This document shows, piece by piece, positions 50,270 through 61,334 of a stretch of 61,334 nucleotides of DNA (within the stretch, counting starts at the first letter, position 1; every line of letters starts with the position of its first letter). The position numbers were made by a program, and so were the translations under genes. The notes beneath the pieces were generated by a model that worked only from the letters and a program-made list of their open reading frames with translations, ran no database searches and had not been told where the DNA came from. The stretch spans positions 1-61,334 of the forward strand of contig NW_004086245.1 of assembly GCF_000220395.1 (NCBI RefSeq), in the 5' to 3' direction. This DNA is from Ichthyophthirius multifiliis. Its lineage: Eukaryota; Ciliophora; Oligohymenophorea; Hymenostomatida.

Positions 50270-50952
50270 TTTTCTAAATTAATAATTATTTTATTTAATA
50301 AAAATATTAATTGTTATTGTAGTATTTTTTTTTTTTATTTTTAACAATAAAAAAAATATTATATATAAATTAAATCTTCATTTATTTTTTTATATAAATA
50401 TTATATATAATATTTCGATTAATTAAAAATAATAATATATATATTAAAATTTTTAATTTTTTATAAAAATCTATAATAGTAAAATTATAAATTATTATTA
50501 ATTTTTATTAAAACAAAATTATATAAAATATATTTATAATTAATATATATCTTTTTATTTTTTATATTAATTTATTTATTTTAAATAAAGAAAACTTTAA
50601 AGTTAAATACATATGAAATTTAGATTTATAATGATATTAATAATCCTAAAATATTATTTTTAATTATTAATTTTAAAACTAATAATATAAATATTTAATT
50701 AATTATATTTTTATATATTAAAATTTATTTATTATATTATAAAAAACTTTTTATTTTAAATAATTAAAATATATATTTCAGAATAAAAATTATTCAATTA
50801 AATATATTAAATATAAATATTTTTTTTGTTTTTTTTTTTTAATTAAAAAAGATTAATAAAATAAAATATAAATTAGAAAAAAAATAAACCATAGAAATAA
50901 AAAAAATAAAACATTATATAAAAATAAAAAATAGCAAAAAACAAAAATAATT
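50270..50952. other. AT-rich spacer between convergent genes
   Basis: About 680 bp with no coding-like frame on either strand. Confidence 0.5.
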
Positions 50953-52017
50953 TCAAAGCAAAGTATATCCTAAAGCCGATTTAATTAACTCAATAGCCAA
51001 TCCAACAGTTTTAGACCCTTTAATATTTTTATCATCTCCATGTAAATGTAATAAATGATGATCAACTTCTTCCAAATTGGGATTAACTTCAACCAATTCC
51101 ATACTAACTAATTTTCCACTTTCCGCCGCACTTCTACAAATATAATGAGCTTCTCTATAAGTTAATCCTCCCTTAGATTTTGTACCTGTACCAGGAGCAA
51201 AAGAAGGATCCACTGCATCAATATCAAAGCTTAAATGTAAAGCCGAATTCTAATCTTCATCTATTTTTAAGTATTTAAAAGCTTATTTCATGACTTCTCC
51301 AATTCCAAATTAATCAATTTAGTGCATACAGAAACACTTAATTTTATTTTTATTTAATAAGTCCTTTTCTTCTTCATCTAGATCTCTTAATCCTATAAAA
51401 ACAATATTCTCAGGTTTTAATTTAAATTTTAGCCAGTCAAATCCTTTAACTTTTTTCTAAAACCATCCCAATAAATGCGCCACAGGCATTCCATGATAAT
51501 TTCCACTAGGCGAAGTTTCTGGTAAATTAATATCTCCATGTGCATCTATCCATATAACTTTCAAATTTTCATAAGTTTCTAACATTCCAGAAATTGTACC
51601 AGTAGCTATTCCATGATCTCCTCCTAAAATTAACGGAAAATTACTTTTTTGAGAACTTTATTTTACTTTTTCATGTAATTATTAGCATGCTTATCCTATT
51701 GTTTCTGAATGTTTCATATTTGTGTAGTATTTTAGTTATAAGTCTTATTTATCATCTTATGATTAATTAGTCTTATTTTCGATTTTAGTATGTACTTCTT
51801 ATCCTTCGTCTTAAGATTCTAAGTTGATGTTTCCTAGGTCGTTTATTTTCCAGCCTAAAAATTCTAAAACTAAATTTAAGCCACTTTTTCGTAAGCAATC
51901 GGGAGCTAGTTCAGTACCAGTTAGGTTTTGTCCTTCTTTTATACAGACTCCGATTATGTCGATGTTTTTTGTTTTTATTTTTTGGAATTTTTCAATGTAT
52001 TTTTGTTTTTGGTTCAT
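50953..52017 (-). CDS. Arginase
   Basis: An intronless frame of 355 codons. The Mn2+-binding motifs are all present: [12 protein letters not shown] (His ligand), [14 protein letters not shown] (D-x-H-x-D) and [17 protein letters not shown] (D-x-D), plus the substrate-side [13 protein letters not shown] and the late ELVEVNP with its glutamate. The canonical GGDHS reads GGDHG and DAHAD reads DAHGD, both mild variants. Arginase cleaves arginine to ornithine and urea. The 354-aa length is slightly above the usual ~310-330 because of a Q/K-rich insert around residues 70-100. No targeting peptide is evident, so it is probably cytosolic. Confidence 0.95.
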
Positions 52018-53253
52018 TTTTTTTTTTTTTATTAATATTATTTCTTTTCTTTAAAAATGTTTTAATTTATTATTAATTATTAAAAGAAATTTATAGTAGA
52101 TCAATTTTAACTATTTTTATATTTTATTTTAATTTATATAAATCAATAATTAATTCATCATAAATTTTATTATTATATTATTTTTAATAATAATAAGGTA
52201 AATATAATTTATTAAGAGAATAAAATAAAAAAATATATAAGATTTTTTCTAAATTCTAAGTTAAAAAATATATTATTATTTTAGAACTGATATAAAATTT
52301 TTAATGAAAATAAATAAAATAAAAAATGAAAGATGAAAACAAATAAAAACTTATTTTTTTGTTTTAAAAAAATATACTATTTTAAATATTAAAAAATTAG
52401 ATATAAAAAAATTAATAAATAAAAATAAAAATAAAAAATATTTTATTTTATATTATTTATATATTTATATATTTATATGAAAGATATAAATAAATATCCG
52501 AAATAAAAATTTCAATTAAATATAATTTATTTTTATATAGTTGTAAAATTAAGAATAACACGAATTTATGTCTTAATTTTTTAATTAATCTATATGTATA
52601 AAAATAATTATTATATAGATAAATTAAAAGTAAATAATAAAAAAATTAATATAAAAATAAATAAAATATATAATTTAAAGAACTATAAACTCTTAAACAA
52701 AAAAATTGGTTGTAAGAAACAAAAAAATAAATATTTATAATTATTTAAAAATATTATATAAAATATAATTACAAATGTATTGATAACAATTTTATTTCTA
52801 GTATATATAAAAACCAAAATATTTATTTAAATATTTTATTTATTAATATATAAAGATAATTTTTTATTAAGTTATCTTCAAAACATTTGCAAAAACAAAA
52901 TTTAATAAAAATAATATTATATTTATTATTATTTTAAAATAAAATATCAGTTTTGTTAATACTTATACTTTTTCAAATTAAAATTATTTTTTTATATGTT
53001 CAAATAAAGTTTATTTATATTAATTTTATAATAATTATATTAATAAATACTATTTTTAGAAAATAGATATATGACAATAATAAATCTTTTATTTTTAAAT
53101 AAATAATTGTAAATAAGACTGTAATTATTTTATTTTAAGTTAAAAAAAATACTTCTAATAAATTTAATATATTATTATTATTTTTAATATTTATATGATA
53201 TATTTTTTTATTAATTTAATAAATATAATTTAAAAAAAATTAAATAAAAAAAT
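52018..53253. other. 1.2-kb AT-rich divergent intergenic region
   Basis: Separates the arginase and bromodomain starts. It is nearly all A/T with short repeats. I see no coding frame, RNA gene or clear regulatory motif. Confidence 0.5.
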
Positions 53254-54191
53254 ATGTCAGCAAAATAAAGATACTCGTCATTAAAATTAACAACGTAAAG
53301 ATTAAATAAATATATAAACTAATATATTATTCTAGAGATACAGAAATTAAAAAAGATGATTTTAAAAAATTAAATACAGTTTTATAATATTTAATAGATA
53401 GTCCAGATTCATTAGAATTTAGAAAGCCTGTAGATTATTAAGGTTTTTTTAAAAAATAAAAAAAGTATTACTATTAAAATAGCATTGGGTTTACTTGATT
53501 ATCCAGATATAATAAAAAGACCAATGGACTTAGGGACTGTGAAATAATAATTATAATTAAATTAATATATTAGGATAGAAGAAGTTTTAGATGATACATA
53601 ATTAATATGGGATAACTGCAAATTATACAATTCCTAAGGTTCTTGGATATGGAAATAAGCAGATAAATTAGATAAGCATTTTAAAAAGTTAATAAAAAAT
53701 TATTTACCAAATATTGTTGTTCCAAGCAGTAAAAAATTTAATAAAAAAAATATTATAATTTAATATATATATACAGGAAGAGGTGGTGGAGGAGGAATTT
53801 AAACAGAAACAGCAAAAAAAGAAGATAAAGATGAAGAAAAAATATAGTTAGTTTTTTTTTTTCTTTTTAATAAATAAATAAAAATTAGTGTTTATTAACC
53901 TGAAAACACATAAGAAAATTAAGAAGATTTATAAAATGAATTTGTTAAAAAATTATAAAATTTAACATAATAATAATTAGGTACAATCGTGGCAATAATT
54001 ATGAAATAAGCACCTGATGCATTTAATTATACAGATGATTCATAAAAAACATAAGTTATAATCGAAAAATTAAGTCCTTAATTATTACAAACATTAATTT
54101 AGTAAAAAAAAAAAAAATTGTTTTTTGTATATTTTAATTTTTTTAACAAAAAAGAAAAATAGATTGCTTTATTACATTACCTAATGTTTGA
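53254..54191 (+). CDS. BET-family bromodomain + NET domain protein
   Basis: The bromodomain covers LIDSPDSLEFRKPVDYQ, LGLLDYPDIIKRPMDLGTVK, DDTQLIWDNCKLYNSQGS and WIWKQADKLDKHFKKL. The acetyl-lysine-anchoring asparagine is in LYNSQGS. A short acidic linker leads to a NET-like domain: FVKKLQNLTQQQLGTIVAII and IEKLSPQLLQTL, matching the BET extraterminal domain. Such proteins read acetylated histones to control transcription. An intron of 42 bp near 53296-53337 and one of about 43 bp near 53444-53489 are phase-consistent, and another lies near 53750-53800. The 3' end is uncertain: after a 14-A run at 54113 the frame stays open. The listed stop at 54189 needs an intron or indel there. Confidence 0.8.
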
Positions 54192-54253
54192 TTAATAAAA
54201 AATATATAATACATAAATTATTTATAAGATTTATTTATTAAATTTTAAAAACT

Positions 54254-54945
54254 TCATTTTTTGGCATTCTATTATATATATATATATATTTATTTATATA
54301 TAATATTACATTTTATATAGTAGCTAAATCATTTCCTATTTATCTCAATCTCATAGCTGTATAAGAAAAAGCATTTTCATGTGCAATTTTTTTAGCTAAT
54401 ACTTCTGCATAAATAATTTAAAAAGCCATTGAAATACCAGTATAATCTAAATATTTCTTAAGCATATCAGCCTATAATTAAAAATAAAATAAAAATTTAC
54501 ATATAAATATAAAAAATACTTAATTATTTCTTTTTTCAATTTCCTTAGGATCATCAGTAGGTAAAGGTTATACATTTTCTTCATTCCCTTAATTATCTGC
54601 TTTTATACTTTAATCAAATATCGAAAACATATCAGCTTATTATTTATTTCCTTATCCTTTATTATTAATACCTTATATTTGAATTTATTTTTTTAAATTA
54701 CTTCCTTTTTCTATATTTTAATGTTTCATTGCACTTTTGCTTTCTGTAATTTAACTATTATTTAAATTAGGTTTATTTTCCACTTCCTTTTTGTTTTTTT
54801 CTTATTTTTAGTTACTTTAAATTGTTTTTTCCTATTTTTATTCATTTAGTTTTGCCTATTCAGGTTTTGGTTATTCAAGTTTTTATTCTGGGGATTTTTA
54901 TGGTTATTTTTATTCTTAGGCTTTTCCTTCTTTTTTACTTGACAT
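54254..54945 (-). CDS. Unidentified ~210-aa K/Q/E-rich protein with conserved helical C-terminus
   Basis: Starts at 54945 (MSSKKEGKAQE). The N-terminal ~140 residues are low-complexity K/Q/E/P. The C-terminal ~50 residues form a helical, better-conserved-looking segment (DYTGISMAFQIIYAEVLAKK and SYTAMRLRQIGNDLATI). Two short introns (about 54476-54524 and about 54266-54304) are inferred from GT/AG and frame. The stop TGA is at 54254-54256, about 60 bp from the convergent BET gene. The C-terminal block looks like a specific interaction motif, but I cannot name the family. Confidence 0.55.
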
Positions 54946-55053
54946 TTTTTTTTTTTTTTATTTTTATAAAATATATATAACTTTTTTTTATTTTGTTTAA
55001 AAAAAACAAAACATATTTTAATTATAAATTTGAATATATTTTAAAATAAATAA

Positions 55054-58000
55054 TCATTAAATTTTATTCTAAAATAAAAATATAGATTAAGGAAATGATC
55101 TAAAAGACGGAATTTTTCCATTTTCTTCAATAGTCATACTTGATGGTAATTAATTAAAAGTTATATCAAATTTATTAATATAACTTTAAGTATTATTATT
55201 ATTGATGTTATTAGAATTTTATTATTTTTCTTCACTTAATTAAGCAATTGATATTTATTTTTAATTATTTTCTTCTTCTTCTTGTATTTCACTTTCTTAA
55301 ACTAAGTTTTCATTATTAAAACCTTTAAATCTCAATTTTTTTTTATCCGCGTTAAATCCTAAAAGTCTAAATGAAGAAGTTCCGCTTCTTTTATTATTTT
55401 TTCTGGTATAAAAATTGGAAGTTTCTTCCTAAACTTCCCCTTTAAATTAAGAAGAAGAAATATCGATTTTGGAAGATCTACTTTCCTATTCGAATAATTC
55501 TTTCTATTATTTTCTTTCTTCTTCTTCCTGAATTTTTTTAATGAGATTATTAGCCACTTATCCACTAGCAAACTTATAATTTCCTTTTTTATTTTTCCTT
55601 TTATATTCATTATTTTAATTAACAATAGACTATACAGCAGTTTTATTTTTATCGAAATTTTTCGCGTCAAAATTTCTAATATTATATAATATTTAAATTT
55701 TCTATAAAACAACTCCATAATTAAAATTGGGGAAATAATTTTTAAACTATTTCCCAATATCGAAATCTTCAATAGAAAAAATATCTTCTTTATTATTACA
55801 GCCTTATATTACAAAAGATTAATCTTATTCTTCTTCTTCTTTTTCTTCTTCTTATAAGTTTAAAGTTTTCATATTTTTTTAAATCTTCATCTAGTTTTTA
55901 GTTAAAATATTTAACACTTTTTTCGATAATAAATCTTCATCAAAACCTCCTCCTTTAGATTAATAATCTATAGACTCTTATTATTTAACTAAATTAGAGA
56001 TTATTTTAGGTTTATTTTTCATTGTATTTAACTTACTTAGTTATTTATTAAAATTGTTCGAATAAGTATTTGTTCTTTCTTTTTTATCTTCCTATTTTAT
56101 TTTTTCACTAAGTTTTTTACCCAAAACTCTTTCCTCAAACAAATCTTAGGACGTACTCTAATTTTATTGTTATTTTTGACTAAGTTTTTTACTTAGAGTT
56201 CTATTAGATTCTATTCTTTCGTATCTTCCTGAAATTTAACTAAAAAAGTTTTTGTCGTTATTATCAATTTTATTTTACTAATTTTATTATTATTAATTGA
56301 ATTCTTATTATAATTAAATTACTGTACTTAATTTTTTAACAGCGTTTTAAAATTGTTTTGGGCCTTATTTTTTATCATATTATTATTTTTTATGTTATTT
56401 AAAAACATTTTTTTATAAAACTAATGAATTTTCAGAAGATTCAGATAAACTTTGTAATTCTATTTCGTCAGATGATTCTAGAGTATCTTCCATAAAATCT
56501 ATATACCCAAATAATTAATCAATTATAATAGAATAATTTTATTATATTAATTCAGTTTTTTCTTATGTTTCTTACAAATATTTTTTAGCGTTTTTTTTAT
56601 ATCTATGCTTTCTTTTATATAAATTATTCCTGTTTTAAAATATGTTTCTAAATATTCTTTTTAATAATAAAAATTTCTTAGGTGAATAATGAATAAAAGG
56701 ACAATTATCGCACATATGTTTGAAATCTCTACAACTATAACATCTAGTACCTATTAAATATAAATAAATATATATATATATATTTTATACAATTTTATGT
56801 AATAATAAAAATATTTCATAGATATTTAAATTTACATATATTAATATATTTATATTTTATATAATACCTATTTATTTGAAATTTCCGTTTAGTTATAATT
56901 AGTCTTTTATAAAGACAAATTGCTCATAATCTTCAGGAAAATCTTTTAATAAATTTAAAAAATCTTATCTTTTTATTGATAATAGAGTTGTGAAATCTAA
57001 TGATCTAATAGACAATTTTCTAGTGTTTCCTGTAAAAAAACTAACGACTCCGAATGCATCTCCAGATTTTAATTTTTATATTTATTAAGTATACATTTTT
57101 GCTTCGCTATATTAATCTATATATACCTCTATTTCTCCTTTTTCAATGAAAAAAATACAGCAATCATCTAAAAAACCTTCAATTGTTATTATTTCTTCAG
57201 GTGTTATTCTACTTTCATTTATTAAAGGTACAGTTTTTTTTATTAATATTTCACTAAAATTATTCTTGAATATTACTGAATCTTTTAATACTAAATTGTT
57301 AGCTTCTAATACCAATTATTCTTTTAATTTATCACTTAATTAATTAATTATAGTTTCTTCTTATTTTGTATCTCTTAGAAATATAAAAAAATTTAATATA
57401 CAAAATATATATAAATATATATATATATACATATTTATATATATATATATTTTTTTTACCTATTTTATTCTTCTTTCCAATAATATTATAAGTATTATCT
57501 TACTTCGTATTATAATTCTTTAGAAACTTTTTTAATATACATATAATTGCTAATCCTGTACATATTTTCTTTTAATTCTTTATCTTATCTACCCAATAAT
57601 TCAAAAATACTACCAATTTAATTTACTGCATAAGCAAAGACTCCACATGAGATTAACATAGTAATAATGCACAATATATATTCTTTCGCATTTGTCTTTT
57701 CGTAAAAAATATTTTTTACATTTTTACTTTTTTATATTTATATATATTTTTATTTACAGGCAAAACATCTCCATATCCAACTGTAATCATAGTAACAGTT
57801 GAGAAATAAATTGCCAGTAAATATTATTCTTACCAAACTTTATTTTCATATTATTATTTTATAATCCATGATTAAACACATTCATCAACTGCTATAAAAA
57901 TCCATATACATGCAAAAATATGAGCTATAAATAGCACTGTTATTAAAAGTTTAACTAAAGAAACTAATTATTATTAAGTAGGAGTTAAATGAAAGATTTC

Positions 58001-58938
58001 TTCGAGTTTTCTTATAATAAGAGAAATTCTATTTAATTTTAAATATTAAATAATCATTATATAACTCCAAAAACCATTTAATTATATTATAAAATAATCT
58101 ATAATAACCGGTATATTTGAAACAAAATCATTAATAAATTTATTTTTAATATAATTTTGAAATATAGTATGTCTATCCTATACATGAGATCCTTTATCGA
58201 AATAAGAAGTGTTTAAGCTAATAAAATTATCCAAAATAAAGAAAATAATCCCTGTATTAAATAAAAAATCTGACATAAACTAACCTAAGCCTTTCTTAAA
58301 AGCAATTTATAATGGAATTGAATAAAAAACAAAATTACATAAAAACTTGTAGAAAATCCCAAATAATAAGAAATGTATTTGAAGGATTAAAAGTGGTATT
58401 TTAAAATAATTTTTTACCAAAAATTATATTTCTAATTTTCATCTTCTTGATTTTTTTTTAAATATTATTAAAGTTTTTAATAATTTAAATTATTTTTAGA
58501 ATTATTTTCGGCTAATGATATATCTCTTATTAAATATTTATGATTTAAACTTAAGTTTTTCCTCATTGAGGCTTATGTAAACTTTGCTAAATTTTATAAA
58601 AAAAATTTTAAACCTAAAAATTTTAAAGCATATCGCTAATCTTCTATTTATTGTAATTTAAAAAGGGCCTTTTCAACTTTTTTTATCATTACATCTTCTC
58701 GAATATCATTAAAAGCATTCTTTTTATTTAATTAAATCTCTTTAATATTTTTGTCATTTTATACTAATTAAGATGAATTTTATTAATATTATTATTTTTA
58801 AATAGGAATTTTATTTGTTTTTTTTTATAATATTTTTATATCAACAAAGGAAGTTGTTTAATTGAGTTATGTATTTTAATTTTTTAATAATTTTATTTAT
58901 GAATATTCAGAAGAAGAAAGACTTTATTATTAATTCAT
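55054..58938 (-). CDS. Cyclic-nucleotide-gated / EAG-type K+ channel with long C-terminal tail
   Basis: About 1,200 aa. The cytosolic N-terminus (~230 aa, from ATG 58938) is followed by S1-S6. S4 is visible as LKLNRISLIIRKLEEIF. The pore is around residue 385 with YFSTVTMITVGYGDVLP, a K+ selectivity filter. A C-linker and a CNBD follow (IEGFLDDCCIFFIEKGEIEV, KSGDAFGVVSFFTGNTRKLS). The CNBD cassette lacks the canonical E and R, so ligand binding is doubtful. After the CNBD is a cysteine cluster (RCYSCRDFKHMCDNCPF) and an unusual E/S/N/Q-rich tail of about 570 residues. Introns lie near 56757-56868, 57380-57460 and 57698-57757. The frame shifts by one base near 58418, before S1, and a single missing A would repair it. 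The channel would set membrane potential and ciliary behaviour. Confidence 0.85.
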
Positions 58939-59409
58939 TCAGTTTAAAAAAAAAATGATTGTTTTTTTTTTAATTTTTTATTATATTATTATTCAAATAT
59001 TGATTTTTTATATTAATTAATTAATTAATTAAGTAAACTATACTGTATTTTATATAATTTAAATATTATTTTTTTTATAAACAAATATATAAAAATAAAT
59101 TAATTTTAAATTAAAAAAATATTTTGGGTATTCGAAATTCTTTTTTATTAGAAAATATATTTTATTAAAAATAATTTTTTATTAATACATATATAATTAT
59201 TATAATGTTTTATATTATAATAAAAATAATAAAGTATTATTTCTTTAATTTAATATATTTATTTTAATTTTCATTAATTAAAAAGTATATATATATTTAT
59301 TTTAATATTAATATATTTATTTATTTTAAATAATTTATTTATTTGAATAAAAATAAAATTTAATTTATATATTTTAATAAAATAAAAATAATTTTTATAT
59401 AATAAATTA

Positions 59410-59441
<32 letters not shown>

Positions 59442-59809
59442 ATATGTATATTTTTTATTAATTTTTTTATCAAATATTATTTATTTTTATTTTTTTATTC
59501 TTTTTTTATATTAAATTACTATTATATTTTTTTATTTTTACATTATAATTTAAAAATTTATTTATGTTTTTAAATATTATTTTATTTAATAGTTAGTTAT
59601 AATACAAATTTTCTAATCAAGAATATTTATAATATAAATTTTTTAAATAACTAAATTATAATCTTATTAAAACTATGAATCTAAGACATACATAATAATT
59701 ATTTCTTTTAATAAGAAATCATCAATATTTTTTTAAATTAAGAAAATCATATAATTCATATATATAAGTAAAATTTCACCTTATCATATTCATTTCTTAA
59801 TAAATAGTA
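58939..59809. other. AT-rich spacer with TA runs
   Basis: About 870 bp of A/T repeats, including (TTAA)n near 59016-59030 and TA runs near 59412-59446. No coding-like frame. Confidence 0.5.
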
Positions 59810-60259
59810 TCAATAATTCTTCTTATAAAATTAATTGTAATATTATTATTCTTTTATACATAAATATTTGCATTTCTTAAAAATAAATAAATTCACTTTT
59901 TCTACATCCATATATAACAACAATAACAATATCCTTTAAAAATCTAATTTTAAATTTCTCTTCTATAACTTCATAAAAATTACTTCAAAATTATCAAAAA
60001 ATTATATCTATTGCCATAACTTATGTATTTAAAATTATAAAAATAAATAAGAAATAACACTAGAAAAGTTAAAAATACATTAACAAAAAATATAAAAAAA
60101 AAATCTTTTAGGAATAATCTGAACCTATAAAAACATATATATAGCTTCAAATATAGTCCCCATGTAAGTAATCAAAATAAATCTAAAGGAAGTTCCTATT
60201 AACATTTGAATAATAAAATAATCTAAAAAATGACAAAAGACATCATAATTACTAAAAAC
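59810..60259 (-). CDS. 3' exon of a possible multi-pass membrane protein
   Basis: A 150-codon open ciliate frame read from an AG acceptor at about 60260 to TGA 59810-59812. It has clearly coding-like content and at least two hydrophobic segments: FLDYFIIQMLIGTSFRFILI with YMGTIFEAIYMFLQVQIIPK, and YIFCQCIFNFSSVISYLFLQ. The pattern is reminiscent of the last TM helices of sugar or organic-cation transporters (the stretch before IIPKR). Upstream exons are not found: the sequence turns into (AAT)n at 60306, so the gene may be broken or mis-assembled. Transporter identity is only a guess. Confidence 0.35.
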
Positions 60260-60302
60260 CTGAAAAAAATAAAAAAATAAGACTAAACCTTAAACAGATT
60301 AC

Positions 60303-60314
60303 ATTTATAATAAC

Positions 60315-60368
<54 letters not shown>

Positions 60369-60369
60369 T
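60303..60369. repeat. (AAT)n / (ATA)n trinucleotide microsatellite
   Basis: About 20 uninterrupted trinucleotide units. It is not in any open reading frame that I can connect to a gene. Confidence 0.95.
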
Positions 60370-60451
60370 GTATTTTATAAACATATTTTTTTTAAAAAAA
60401 GTGTTCTTAATTTTGATATAAATTTAATATTGATAATAATTATACATTAAA

Positions 60452-60721
60452 ATGAAATTTTTAATTTTAAATATTGATTATTTGAAGTTTTTTGTAAATT
60501 ATTATCTTAATTTTAATTTCGATTAGGGCGAATAACATTATATGTGCAAATCGAATTGCAATTTTAATAATGGTTAATATGTAATACCTATAAAAAATGC
60601 TGTTACTAATAAAAGAAAGTCATTTATATATAAATTAAAAAAATATATATTAAAAACTAAAAAAGAAAAATAGGTATTATAAAAATTATAGTTAAAATGT
60701 AAAACAATACATAAATAATGA
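60452..60721 (+). CDS. Short open frame, possibly an exon of an unknown gene
   Basis: A 90-codon ciliate frame (ATG 60452, TGA 60719-60721) with FNFDQGEQHYMCKSNCNFNN in the first half and a lysine-rich second half. Composition in 60500-60620 is less AT-rich than the surroundings. Could be a small protein, an exon or chance. No family recognised. Confidence 0.25.
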
Positions 60722-60976
60722 TTCTTAAATACCTATAATTTAATAATTAAGATATTAATAAAAAAATATTAATTATTTATTAATAATAATTTATATTTGT
60801 ATATATAAAATTATTATGTTATTATCTATTAAATATATTTTATTTTTGTCTATTTTAAAAAATACAATATATTCTTTTTTTTATATAAATAAAAAAAAAA
60901 TTAATCTTAAATTTATTAATTTATTATTTCATATAAATATATATTTTTACAATATTATAAAAAAACAAAGAAGATT

Positions 60977-61008
<32 letters not shown>

Positions 61009-61270
61009 ATTAGTAAATAAATAAATAATTTATTTTTAATAAATATATATGTTAAAAAAATTAATTCTATTATAAAACTAAAACTATAAAACTTTTAATT
61101 TATCTAATATTCTTTAATAAATGTTTTAGTATAAAAATCTTAAATTAAATCTTTTTTTTATTAAATATTTTTTTAATTGCCTTTAAATTAAGATTAATTC
61201 TTTAATTATCAATTTTCTACTAAATTCCAACTTATTTAATAAAAAAATCAGTTTGAATTAGAGAAATGAT

Positions 61271-61276
<6 letters not shown>

Positions 61277-61328
<52 letters not shown>
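61277..61328. repeat. (TA)n at right edge
   Basis: About 50 bp of TA ending near the window edge. Nothing coding is seen between 60730 and 61276. Confidence 0.9.
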
Positions 61329-61330
<2 letters not shown>

Positions 61331-61334
61331 AATA

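Noticed and set aside
51824-52054. Plus-strand ORF of 76 aa
   Set aside because: It is antisense to the arginase N-terminus.
55359-55772. 137-aa minus-strand ORF
   Set aside because: It is in a different frame from the channel tail, which is open without a break across the same bases.
60816-60998. Plus-strand 60-aa ORF
   Set aside because: Composition is that of random AT-rich DNA (mostly I, F, N, K, Y) and there is no supporting context.
1-61334. tRNA, rRNA, CRISPR, bacterial operons or transposons
   Set aside because: I looked for GTTCRANYC-type tRNA boxes, GC-rich RNA genes, spaced palindromic repeats and transposase or reverse-transcriptase motifs and found none I could support.

Overview
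The window is about 61 kb of extremely AT-rich DNA. Inside clear protein families TAA and TAG are read as glutamine and only TGA ends genes. Introns are short, AT-rich and GT-AG. Intergenic spaces are short, and there are no rRNA or tRNA genes, operons or ribosome binding sites. This is ciliate macronuclear sequence. The code and base composition fit an oligohymenophorean such as Ichthyophthirius or a relative, but the species is inference. Nearly all real genes are invisible to a standard-code ORF scan, so I read them by hand with the ciliate code and checked that spliced lengths are multiples of three where I give introns.

Layout. 0-4.2 kb: the 3' end of a gene entering from the left, a possibly broken minus-strand gene, a 420-aa unknown protein and a small secreted canopy/saposin-like protein. 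4.5-9.8 kb: a 1,613-aa trafficking protein with an N-terminal VHS/ENTH-like domain, a 36-residue coding minisatellite, coiled coils and an AP-2 alpha-appendage-like C-terminus. 9.9-19.8 kb: a REXO-type exonuclease, a tandem cyclic-nucleotide-binding protein, a coiled-coil protein, a HAD phosphatase, epsilon-COP and a DHHC-type palmitoyltransferase with an altered core. 19.8-31.1 kb: copine, a FYVE-like zinc-finger protein and several unknown proteins. 31.5-38.4 kb: V-ATPase subunit B, SF-assemblin, an unknown protein, an assembly gap, GrpE and a membrane-anchored esterase-like protein. 38.4-41.9 kb: a gene-poor stretch. 41.9-54.9 kb: a protein kinase, two small unknown proteins, tRNA CCA-transferase, an acid-phosphatase-like pseudoenzyme, arginase, a BET bromodomain protein and a small unknown protein. 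55.0-58.9 kb: a cyclic-nucleotide-gated K+ channel with a very long C-terminal tail. 58.9-61.3 kb: mostly AT-rich spacer with one membrane-protein fragment.

The genes are ordinary eukaryotic housekeeping and signalling genes lying side by side, not a functional cluster. Themes are membrane traffic (VHS-appendage protein, epsilon-COP, copine, FYVE-like, palmitoyltransferase, V-ATPase) and cyclic-nucleotide signalling (tandem CNBD protein, CNG channel). The most interesting items are the VHS/appendage fusion with its in-frame 108-bp repeat, a confirmed-phase 22-nt intron, the acid-phosphatase-like protein that has lost its catalytic RHGxR core, the NHHC variant of the DHHC motif, and four frame jumps, all of the same -1 sense, that look like sequence errors.
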